DNA from: Syntrophaceae bacterium
Lineage (GTDB): Bacteria; Desulfobacterota; Syntrophia; Syntrophales; UBA2185
Direction: 5' to 3'
Length of the DNA stretch: 14,025 bases
Assembly (NCBI GenBank): GCA_003508565.1
Contig: DNUI01000143.1
Span: 1-14,025 of the forward strand
The notes under the pieces were generated by a model. The model searched no databases and was not told where the DNA came from. It saw only the letters and a program-made list of their open reading frames with translations. The position numbers and the translations under genes are program-made. Positions 7,111 through 13,557 of the stretch are shown here, one piece after another; within the stretch, counting starts at the first letter, position 1, and each line of letters begins with the position of its first letter.

Positions 7111-7941
7111 ATGAGAACGGACTTCTGGAAAAGATTTTCAAAAAATAAGATCGCATTAGCAGGGAGCTGTGTTGTCATTCTGTTGTTTATAATCTCTATT
7201 CTTGCACCATGGATTGCTCCCTATGATCCCAATGACATCAACCTGACTATGGTACTTTCAGCACCATCGGCAAAACACCTGTGCGGGACGGATCAGCTCG
7301 GCAGGGATGTTCTCTCCCGGATGATCTGGGGGGCCAGAATATCGCTGAAAGTTGGCTTTGTAGCGACTGGTATTGCAATCCTTATCGGGGCGATTCTGGG
7401 CGCCCTCGCGGGGTATTATGGAAAGTGGGTAGATGCCGTGATTATGAGATTTGTGGATATCATGCTCTGTTTCCCCACGTTTTTCCTTATTCTCGCGGTG
7501 ATTGCGCTTCTTGAACCCTCCATCTGGAATATCATGATTATTATAGGATTGACGGGCTGGATGGGAGTTACCCGTCTCGTAAGGGCTGATTTTACATCCC
7601 TGAAAGAAAGAGATTTCGTGCTCGCGGCGAAAGCAATCGGCGCCGGAGATTTACGGATTATCTTTATCCATATACTGCCCAACGCAATGGCATCGGTCCT
7701 TGTTGCCGCCACACTGGGTGTAGCCGGTGCCATTCTCACCGAGTCGGCCCTCAGTTTTCTGGGTATCGGCGTTCAGCCGCCGACACCGAGCTGGGGGAAT
7801 ATCCTCACGGCCGGCAAGGATAACATCGATATCGCATGGTGGCTTTCCCTCTATCCGGGATTAGCTATTCTGATTACCGTCCTCGGGTATAACCTGCTGG
7901 GCGAGGGAATTCGGGATTCATTGGATCCGAGGCTAAGATAA
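7111..7941 (+). CDS. ABC transporter permease, DppC/OppC type
   Basis: Second inner-membrane permease of the same importer type. The 276-residue protein has an N-terminal transmembrane helix (about 14-36, OppC N-terminal domain) and the hallmark GTDQLGRDVLSR (59-70) in the periplasmic segment. Several further hydrophobic spans follow. The ATPase-coupling loop is LVRADFTSLKERDFVLAAKA (156-175), then HILPNAMASVLV (187-198). The C-terminus has ESALSFLGIGVQPPTPSWG (211-229) and ends GIRDSLDPRLR, all diagnostic. ATG 7111 was chosen: GTGGA lies 9 nt upstream. A TTG three codons earlier has no ribosome binding site at a usable distance. With the DppB-like protein it would form the translocation pore. 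The DppA, DppD and DppF equivalents must be encoded elsewhere, or lost. The diguanylate cyclase gene follows after 47 nt. Confidence 0.93.
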   Translation: MRTDFWKRFSKNKIALAGSCVVILLFIISILAPWIAPYDPNDINLTMVLSAPSAKHLCGTDQLGRDVLSRMIWGARISLKVGFVATGIAILIGAILGALAGYYGKWVDAVIMRFVDIMLCFPTFFLILAVIALLEPSIWNIMIIIGLTGWMGVTRLVRADFTSLKERDFVLAAKAIGAGDLRIIFIHILPNAMASVLVAATLGVAGAILTESALSFLGIGVQPPTPSWGNILTAGKDNIDIAWWLSLYPGLAILITVLGYNLLGEGIRDSLDPRLR

Positions 7942-7988
7942 ACAAATCTACTCTGATGTGCTTTACATATGTTGAGGAACGTTAGGAA

Positions 7989-9365
7989 ATGAAAGATGAA
8001 GTAAAGACGAAAGCGCAACTGATCACAGAGTTGGAGAAAATGCGTCGACAGGTCGATGAATTAACCGCGGGGAAAGCTCATCATGAGCAGACGGAGGAGG
8101 CGCTGAGAGAGAGCGAACGACGGTACCGGCGCATCACGGAGGCTATCACGGACTACATCTATACTGTGCACATCGAAGATGGAAAGGCGGTAGAGACCCG
8201 GCATGGACCAGGTTGTATGGCTGTTACCGGGTATACTGAAGAGGAATTTGCCGCTGATCCTTACCTGTGGATTCACATGGTAGCAGCGGAGGATCGCCGT
8301 ACAGTTCAAGATCATGCCCGGCGTGTGTTGGCCGAGGGAGATATACCGGCCCTTGAGCACCGCATCATTCGCAAGGATGGTATGGAGCGCTGGGTAAGGA
8401 ATACACCCGTTCTGCGGCGTGATAATCGCGGCAATATCCAGGCGTATGACGGGTTGATTCAGGATATTACTGAGCGCAAGAGGGCGGAGAAGGCCCTTCA
8501 AGAGAGTGAAGAAATTTACCGGGTATTGGCTGAGAAGTCATTTGCCGGTGTATATGTGATACAGGACGGCAAGTTTTGTTTTCTCAACTCCAATGCCGCC
8601 TCGTATGTGGGATACAGTCCGGAGGAATTGATAGGACGAGAATCAATGAAGCTGGTCCATCCCGAAGACAGGGAACAGCTGAAGAATAATTCCATAGAAA
8701 TGCTGTATGGAAAACGCACATCTCCGTACGAGTACAGGATAATAACCAGGGAGGGCCAAATTAAATGGCTCATGGAGATGGTCGCTTCGATTTCGTGGGA
8801 GGGGAAGCGCGCTATCCTGGGAAATTCAATGGATCTCACGGACCGTAAGAGAGCAGAGGAAGAAATCAGTTTTATCTCAGTGACTGACCAACTTACAGGT
8901 TTGTACAACAGAAGGGGTTTCATAACCCTTGCAGAACAGCAATTGAGATCTTCGGACAGGAGCAAGAGGGACATGTTGCTCTTCTTTGCCGATCTTGACG
9001 GCATGAAGTGGATTAACGATACACTGGGTCACGAAGAAGGTGACAGGGCCCTCCAGGAAGTAGCAGCAATACTCAAAGAAACTTTCAGAGCTTCCGATAT
9101 TGTTGCCCGTATAGGGGGGGATGAATTTGCAATTCTTGCGATAGACTCTGCAGGCATATACCCGGATGTCATCATGACACGGTTACAGAATCAGATTGAT
9201 ACGCACAACTCTGAAGGCGACCGGCGTTATACTATCTCGATAAGTATGGGTGCAGCGTATTATGATCCTGAAAATCCATGTTCTCTTGATGAGCTTATGT
9301 CCCGTGCTGATACATTGATGTATGAGCAGAAAAGAAGGAAAAAATCATGGCAGGCAACACCGTGA
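7989..9365 (+). CDS. PAS-PAS-GGDEF diguanylate cyclase
   Basis: The 458-residue protein would synthesise cyclic di-GMP from two GTP in response to a signal sensed by its PAS domains. A short N-terminal coiled coil (about 1-40) precedes PAS 1 (about 45-165) and PAS 2 (about 175-288). Each PAS ends with a PAC-type boundary (DITERKRAE at 159-167; DLTDRKRAE at 282-290). The catalytic domain (about 298-452) has VTDQLTGLYNRRGF (298-311), metal-binding FADLDG (333-338), an intact GGDEF (376-380) and an inhibitory I-site RASD (367-370) five residues before it. Feedback inhibition by c-di-GMP is therefore predicted. There is no transmembrane segment or signal peptide, so it should be cytoplasmic. ATG 7989 has GAGGAA 9 nt upstream. 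Its last 21 nt overlap, on the opposite strand, the small gene that ends at 9345. The PAS ligand cannot be predicted. Confidence 0.95.
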   Translation: MKDEVKTKAQLITELEKMRRQVDELTAGKAHHEQTEEALRESERRYRRITEAITDYIYTVHIEDGKAVETRHGPGCMAVTGYTEEEFAADPYLWIHMVAAEDRRTVQDHARRVLAEGDIPALEHRIIRKDGMERWVRNTPVLRRDNRGNIQAYDGLIQDITERKRAEKALQESEEIYRVLAEKSFAGVYVIQDGKFCFLNSNAASYVGYSPEELIGRESMKLVHPEDREQLKNNSIEMLYGKRTSPYEYRIITREGQIKWLMEMVASISWEGKRAILGNSMDLTDRKRAEEEISFISVTDQLTGLYNRRGFITLAEQQLRSSDRSKRDMLLFFADLDGMKWINDTLGHEEGDRALQEVAAILKETFRASDIVARIGGDEFAILAIDSAGIYPDVIMTRLQNQIDTHNSEGDRRYTISISMGAAYYDPENPCSLDELMSRADTLMYEQKRRKKSWQATP

Positions 9366-9725
9366 GAAAAAGATGGGACGCCTGTCTGCTTTTCTTACTG
9401 TACCGGGCGTTCCCTCTTGCGCTGCGAAGTAAGACCCGCTCTGCCTGATTAACGGCGGAGAGTTGCCACTTGTTGTTTCCCGCGGCCCTGGTAAATTCCT
9501 GTATTCCATGAATTTTACAGGTTCTGTGTTACTCCCCGGCATTTTCACTTTCCGGTAGTCCCGCAGGTTGGCAAGGAATCCGACGGCGATAAAGGCCCCT
9601 ACCCCTACCTGCAAGGCTTCGGTCACGTCCATACTTCGCACCGCGACAGTATCAAGCGTGTTAATCATCTTTTCCATTTTCAGCGTGTCAGCGGCTTTCT
9701 GCAAAAAAACGAACATTTCTTCCAT
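9345..9725 (-). CDS. Small hypothetical protein, possibly frameshifted
   Basis: I do not recognise this family. ATG 9725 has GAGGGAG about 10 nt upstream, a good ribosome binding site. The first 60 or so residues look like real protein: helical and hydrophobic, with DVTEALQVGVGAFIAVGFLA at about 33-52, possibly one membrane-associated helix, then NLRDYRKVKMP. The remaining half in this frame is rich in Pro, Ser, Arg and Thr and looks less natural. Another minus-strand frame is open from 9528 to beyond 9361 and reads with more ordinary composition (AAGNNKWQLSAVNQAERVLL). A frameshift near 9515-9530, or a gene truncated there, is therefore possible. The 3' end runs into the diguanylate cyclase gene, an unusual convergent overlap that also hints the true end differs. 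Confidence 0.45.
   Translation of the reverse strand: MEEMFVFLQKAADTLKMEKMINTLDTVAVRSMDVTEALQVGVGAFIAVGFLANLRDYRKVKMPGSNTEPVKFMEYRNLPGPRETTSGNSPPLIRQSGSYFAAQEGTPGTVRKADRRPIFFSRCCLP
9375..9414. repeat. Inverted repeat after the diguanylate cyclase gene
   Basis: GGGACGCC (9375-9382) pairs with GGCG-T-TCCC (9406-9414) with one bulge, enclosing a 23-nt loop. It lies 10 nt after the diguanylate cyclase stop, where a terminator would be expected, but the loop is large and no T-run follows. It also lies inside the doubtful 3' half of the small minus-strand gene. Confidence 0.25.
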
Positions 9726-10021
9726 AAGAATATTTCTCCCTCTTGTCATCTCGCGGTTGATTCACGTACCCTGAGTTTTGAAAAAGATGTCAATGTTGAG
9801 ATCTGAAACTCTGTAAATGCTGCTATCTGAAACGGGAGAACCAAGAGAGATAGCCTGGGTCACAGAAAGAGTGGATTTATCCGCGTTGGCGTGGCCCTAT
9901 AAAAGATGTAGGCAAAAGAATCAACATCTCCTTTTCATTTTGTCTTTTTTCAGCAGATGGTGTATGAGAACCACTAGTAGGACCTTTGAAAATCTATTCA
10001 TGTAATAACTAAGGAGTTCTC
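9726..10021. other. Intergenic region upstream of the Sir2 gene
   Basis: There is no credible gene here. ATCTGAAAC occurs twice as a direct repeat (9801-9809 and 9825-9833, 24 nt apart). A possible RNA structure follows: an outer stem GGGTCAC/GTGGCCC (9857-9863 with 9891-9897, one G-T pair) enclosing a hairpin GTGGA-TTTA-TCCGC (9871-9884). TATAAA at 9898-9903 has no matching -35. The promoter of the downstream five-gene run is presumably here, but I cannot place it. The structure does not match a riboswitch class I know. Confidence 0.35.
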
Positions 10022-10801
10022 ATGGGTAATGAACGCTTGAATGGAAAAATTGCCGTGGTCGCGGATATGATCATGTGTGCGAGAAACATCGTGGTCTTTA
10101 CGGGAGCCGGCATCAGCACAGAATCAGGCATCCCTGATTTTCGAAGCCCCGGTGGAATATGGTCCAGGTTTGATCCGGAAGATTTTACTATCGGGAAATT
10201 TCTTTCGAGTCCGGAAACGCGGAGAAAACAGTGGCGAATACTTCTCGAAGGCGGTTTGTTTAGTGATGCTGAACCGAACAAGGCGCATCTGGCTGTTGCC
10301 GAACTGGAAAAAATTGGAAAACTCACCTGTGTCATTACGCAGAATATCGACAATCTTCATCAAAAAGCAGGGAACTCACCGGAGAGGGTGTACGAGTTAC
10401 ATGGCAATATGAACTGGTTGAAGTGTGTGAACTGTGACAAACGATATCCCCTCGCAGAGATGGTGGAGAAATACCGTGCGCAATATGATGTTCCGGAATG
10501 TGAACGCTGCCATGGAATTCTAAAGCCGGATGTTATTTTCTTTGGGGAACTTCTGCCGCAAATGACACTGAAAAATGCAACCTTCAACGCCACCAGGTGT
10601 GATCTTATCATTGTTATTGGTTCATCTCTTGTTGTGTACCCGGCAGCGTCCATCCCGATGTACGCGAAAAGCTCCGGCGCCAAGCTTGTAATTATCAATA
10701 ATACACCGACACCTTGTGACAGTGAAGCAGATGTTGTCATCCACCATTCGGCCGGTGAAGTAATGGAAAAGATCATGGAAGAGGTCAACAAGAAATTGTA
10801 G
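10022..10801 (+). CDS. cobB: Sir2-family NAD-dependent protein deacylase
   Basis: Sirtuins remove acetyl (or other acyl) groups from protein lysines using NAD+, releasing nicotinamide and O-acyl-ADP-ribose. The 259-residue product shows every core motif: GAGISTESGIPDFRSP (28-43) for NAD binding, TQNIDNLHQKAG (106-117), catalytic H127 in ELHGN, and four zinc cysteines (C135, C138, C160, C163). FGELLP (174-179) and GSSLVVYPAASIP (200-212) complete the set. Length is normal for a bacterial sirtuin. I do not see the Tyr/Arg pair that marks desuccinylase-type sirtuins such as SIRT5 or E. coli CobB, so deacetylase activity is the simplest guess; the cobB symbol is used in its generic sense. ATG 10022 has AAGGAG 5 nt upstream. 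It opens a tight run in which an acetyltransferase, a Nudix hydrolase and a second deacetylase follow. Confidence 0.95.
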   Translation: MGNERLNGKIAVVADMIMCARNIVVFTGAGISTESGIPDFRSPGGIWSRFDPEDFTIGKFLSSPETRRKQWRILLEGGLFSDAEPNKAHLAVAELEKIGKLTCVITQNIDNLHQKAGNSPERVYELHGNMNWLKCVNCDKRYPLAEMVEKYRAQYDVPECERCHGILKPDVIFFGELLPQMTLKNATFNATRCDLIIVIGSSLVVYPAASIPMYAKSSGAKLVIINNTPTPCDSEADVVIHHSAGEVMEKIMEEVNKKL

Positions 10802-10825
10802 CGAAATGATCATTGATCTGTTGAG

Positions 10826-11362
10826 ATGCCAAATATTGTTCCCATAGAAACAGAAAGATTGCAATTAGTGCCCTTGGATTTTGACAGTATCGGTCCGGAG
10901 GATCATCACAGAATCGAACGGAAACTGGGCCTGCAACTGGCGAGCATGATATTGGGTGAACAGATCGACCGGGAAATTAAGGCAGCCATGAGAACTTCTC
11001 TGGAAAATATTATAAGGGATAAGAGACAGGATCAGTGGTTTGCTGACTGGCAGAGTGTCCTGATCATACTGAAGGGGGAAAACGCAATTATTGGCGGTTT
11101 CTGTTTCCAGAACCGTCCCGATGCACATGGCCAAGTTCAGGTTGGTTATATGATCGGACCTGAGTATCAAAGAAACGGATACATGACTGAAGCTCTGAAA
11201 CGTGGAATTTCCTGGATATTTGAGCGTTCTGATACATCGACGGTCGTTGCGGAAACCACAAAGTCCAATCTTTCCTCACAAAGCGTACTGAAAAAGGTAG
11301 GCATGGTTGTGTACGAGGAAACGGCAAAGAGCCTATGGTGGAAAATCCAAAAATGTGCCTGA
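10826..11362 (+). CDS. GNAT-family N-acetyltransferase (RimJ/RimL-like)
   Basis: The 178-residue protein has the GNAT fold that transfers an acetyl group from acetyl-CoA to an amine. It opens with IETERLQLVPL (7-17), typical of the RimJ/RimL branch. The central strands include IIGGFCFQN (88-96). Motif A, VGYMIGPEYQRNGYMTEALK (106-125), carries the pyrophosphate-binding loop QRNGYM, and motif B-like AETTKSNLSSQSVLKKVGM (142-160) follows. The substrate could be a ribosomal or other protein N-terminus, a lysine, or a small molecule; sequence alone does not say. ATG 10826 is the only reasonable start although its Shine-Dalgarno is weak; it lies 24 nt after the Sir2 gene, so coupling is likely. 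Its end overlaps the next gene by 10 nt. As neighbour of two deacetylases it is a candidate writer for the same modification (inference). Confidence 0.88.
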   Translation: MPNIVPIETERLQLVPLDFDSIGPEDHHRIERKLGLQLASMILGEQIDREIKAAMRTSLENIIRDKRQDQWFADWQSVLIILKGENAIIGGFCFQNRPDAHGQVQVGYMIGPEYQRNGYMTEALKRGISWIFERSDTSTVVAETTKSNLSSQSVLKKVGMVVYEETAKSLWWKIQKCA

Positions 11363-12135
11363 TCCTTTTATCCTATTGGATGCATAAAAAATACCCGTTT
11401 ATCCTTGCGGCGAACAGGGATGAATTTTATGAAAGACCTTCAGCGCCGGTATCTGTATGGAATGACTTCCCGGATGTAATTGCCGGCAAGGATTTGAAGA
11501 GCGGCGGCACCTGGCTGGGTATTACAAAAAAAGGGCGCCTTGCAGCAATTACGAATTATCGTGATCCTGAATCCTTCAAAGAAGACTCGCCTTCCCGGGG
11601 ATGGGTGGTGAGGGATTTTCTCTGCGGGCGGGAGGACCCACACGCATATATCGAACAAATAGTGGCAAAACAGGATCGATATAATGGTTTCAGTATGATT
11701 ATGGGAGATCCATCACGTCTGTTCTCCTTCTCAAACCGGGGGTACAGGCAGGAGCTGTCCCCTGGTATGTATGGTCTCAGCAACCGGCTTCTTAATACGC
11801 CCTGGCCTAAAACAGAACGGGGGAAAAATGCCCTTGAATCGTTGCTATCGCAGACAGACAATCCCCTGCCGGAAGATATTTTTTATATTCTTTCAGACCG
11901 ATCAAGACCTGATGACTGCGAATTGCCTGATACTGGAGTGGGACTCGAATGGGAACGCCTCCTATCGTCAATATTCATCACGGGTTCCATCTATGGCACC
12001 CGATCCTCTTCGGTGATTATGATTGACAAGAGGGATCGAGTCATGTTTATTGAGAAGGTATTTGATGGACATCCTGATCCATGGATGGAAGTCAAGTTTG
12101 AATTCAGGATATCTGAAAATTTGAATCAATTGTAA
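11353..12135 (+). CDS. NRDE-family (TANGO2-like) protein
   Basis: The 260-residue protein begins MCLILLSYW and contains the diagnostic NRDE tetrad (21-24) in ILAANRDEFYERP (17-29). It then has KSGGTWLGITKKGRLAAITN, in the family order. The family is related to Ntn hydrolases, and the conserved Cys2 would become the N-terminal nucleophile if Met1 is removed; enzymatic activity is not established. The eukaryotic homologue TANGO2 has been connected to heme handling and lipid/CoA metabolism, with the mechanism debated. ATG 11353 was preferred over ATG 11335 because it puts Cys at position 2 as in homologues. GTGGA lies about 10 nt upstream, and the overlap with the previous gene is then only 10 nt. 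Its role in a run of acetylation-related genes is unexplained. Confidence 0.9.
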   Translation: MCLILLSYWMHKKYPFILAANRDEFYERPSAPVSVWNDFPDVIAGKDLKSGGTWLGITKKGRLAAITNYRDPESFKEDSPSRGWVVRDFLCGREDPHAYIEQIVAKQDRYNGFSMIMGDPSRLFSFSNRGYRQELSPGMYGLSNRLLNTPWPKTERGKNALESLLSQTDNPLPEDIFYILSDRSRPDDCELPDTGVGLEWERLLSSIFITGSIYGTRSSSVIMIDKRDRVMFIEKVFDGHPDPWMEVKFEFRISENLNQL

Positions 12136-12156
12136 GGGAGAAAAACAGATAACAAT

Positions 12157-12588
12157 ATGGCCAGGCGTGAGTATCCGGAAAGTCCCGTGGTTGGTGTAGG
12201 GGCAGTGGTAATTAAAGATGGGAAGGTGCTGCTGGTGAAGCGGGGCATTGATCCTAATAAGGGGTTATGGGCCATTCCCGGCGGTTCTTTAAAATTGGGC
12301 GAAACATTGCAGGAGGGAGCCGAGAGGGAGATTTTGGAAGAAACAGGCATAACCATCAAGGCAAATGATCCTGTGTATTCGTTTGACTTCTTTGAACGTG
12401 ACGGCGACGGTCGGGTCCGTTTTCACTATGTCATTGTCGATATGATCGCTGATTATGTCAGCGGTGAGGTGCATGCTGCCGATGACGCCATGGAAGCCAG
12501 GTGGGTATCACGCGGTGAGCTCAAAGATATGCAAGTATCAAGGAATACCTTGAAGATTCTGGATTTCCTGAAGGCTTACTTTCCCTAG
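12157..12588 (+). CDS. Nudix hydrolase, ADP-ribose pyrophosphatase-like (COG1051 type)
   Basis: Nudix enzymes cleave nucleoside diphosphates linked to another moiety. The 143-residue protein has a complete Nudix box GX5EX7REUXEEXGU from G43 to I65, with the catalytic glutamates E58, E61 and E62 intact. The preceding strand VGVGAVVIKDGKVLLVKRG (12-30) and GLWAIPGGSLKLGE (36-49) resemble the COG1051/YjhB group often called ADP-ribose pyrophosphatase. MutT-like or other substrates are possible; the family name overstates what is known. ATG 12157 follows the NRDE gene by 21 nt; GGGAG lies 16 nt upstream, too far for a strong site, so expression may rely on coupling. Because Sir2 enzymes produce O-acetyl-ADP-ribose, a Nudix partner that hydrolyses it would make sense; that is inference. 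Confidence 0.92.
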   Translation: MARREYPESPVVGVGAVVIKDGKVLLVKRGIDPNKGLWAIPGGSLKLGETLQEGAEREILEETGITIKANDPVYSFDFFERDGDGRVRFHYVIVDMIADYVSGEVHAADDAMEARWVSRGELKDMQVSRNTLKILDFLKAYFP

Positions 12589-12599
12589 GAGGTGTAATT

Positions 12600-13346
12600 A
12601 TGAAGGTTATTTATCACAATGATTTCAATCAGTCGTACTGTTCTGATCCTGCCGCTTCGCCTGGAAGAATAGATGCTGTGTATAGAGTTCTCCGCAACAA
12701 GGTAACTTTTATCGATGCGATTCCTGCAGAGAAAGAGGATATAGCCGCCATACATACTCCGTACCATATAGAAAGGGTCACCAGTGATGCTATTTATTAC
12801 ATTGCCTCCCTGGCAGCCGGGGGGGCAATACAGGCAGCCGAGATCGGCCTTAAGGAACCATGCTTTGCCCTTATCCGGCCGCCAGGGCACCATGCTTCTG
12901 CCGGAAGCGCCTGGGGTTTTTGCTATTTCAATAATATGGCGATCGCCCTTGAAAAGTTAAAAAAAGAAAATAAGATTAAGAAAGCCTTCGTCCTGGATAT
13001 TGATCTCCACTTCGGAGACGGGACGGTTAATATTCTTGAAGGGAGCGGATATGTATCCATATACAATCCTTCAGGTTCCTATCCTGAAGAATATTTGAAG
13101 AATGTAAAAAGCCGTCTCTCCTCCGATAAGGTTGATATCATAGGGATTTCGGCGGGCTTTGATAACCATGCCGAGGACTGGGGAGGTCTTCTTTCTACCG
13201 CCGATTACAAGGAAATCGGGAAAATGGTGAGGGAGGCCAGCAAGAAAAATGGGGGAGGGTGCTTTGCAATCCTGGAAGGTGGATATAATCACAGGGTTCT
13301 GGGGCAAAACGTAATGGCCCTGATTGAAGGCATGGAGGCGGGGTAA
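12600..13346 (+). CDS. Compact HDAC-superfamily zinc-dependent deacetylase
   Basis: The 248-residue protein belongs to the arginase/deacetylase fold group that includes histone deacetylases, AcuC and acetylpolyamine amidohydrolases. Active-site elements are complete: RPPGHHA (93-99, with H97/H98), GFCYFNNMAIA (106-116), zinc ligands D135 and H137 in VLDIDLHFGDGT (131-142), D188 in ISAGFDNH (183-190), and Tyr229 in LEGGYN (225-230). It is shorter than AcuC or class I HDACs (about 340-390 residues). The spacing between H137 and D188 is only 51 residues because the usual GxGxGxxxNvPL segment is missing. The normal HHG is HFG. The substrate (acetyl-lysine, polyamine or small molecule) is unknown. 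ATG 12600 has a strong AGGAGG that overlaps the Nudix stop codon, 11 nt away, indicating co-transcription. Confidence 0.92.
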   Translation: MKVIYHNDFNQSYCSDPAASPGRIDAVYRVLRNKVTFIDAIPAEKEDIAAIHTPYHIERVTSDAIYYIASLAAGGAIQAAEIGLKEPCFALIRPPGHHASAGSAWGFCYFNNMAIALEKLKKENKIKKAFVLDIDLHFGDGTVNILEGSGYVSIYNPSGSYPEEYLKNVKSRLSSDKVDIIGISAGFDNHAEDWGGLLSTADYKEIGKMVREASKKNGGGCFAILEGGYNHRVLGQNVMALIEGMEAG

Positions 13347-13557
13347 CTATTGACCTTTGCTGAGGGGGATGTAGTACTTTTCCTGGGTTTCCCACTCTCA
13401 TGGAACGAACGATAGCATGGTATCAAAATAGTGGTTGAAATATAGCAGCCATTTATAATAGTCTTTTATAGCAAAGATACGCATTGCTGACGTGATCAGG
13501 ACAGGGGTTCTAATACGGCGAGAGAAAGTGATATTAATTGAATCAGGAGGTTATCTT
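13347..13557. other. Intergenic region before the CsgG-family gene
   Basis: This 211-nt stretch holds no gene. TATAAT at 13454-13459 could be a -10 element for the downstream gene. GTGGTT (13431-13436) is 17 nt before it but a poor -35; TTGAAA (13435-13440) is a better hexamer but only 13 nt away. I see no clear terminator for the upstream five-gene run. Confidence 0.3.

Noticed and set aside
8516..9004. 162-codon minus-strand frame opposite the diguanylate cyclase
   Set aside because: Ser-rich antisense shadow; the plus strand encodes well-conserved PAS and GGDEF sequence here.
9817..10005. 62-codon plus-strand frame just before the Sir2 gene
   Set aside because: No Shine-Dalgarno, no recognisable sequence, Trp/Arg/Cys-rich composition; more likely leader or promoter DNA.
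10022..13346. Reading the Sir2-Nudix run as an antiphage defence system (Sir2-type NAD depletion)
   Set aside because: Defence sirtuins such as ThsA or DSR are larger fusions with extra effector or sensor domains; this is a normal-length deacetylase with zinc cysteines, among metabolic-type genes and without mobile-element signs.
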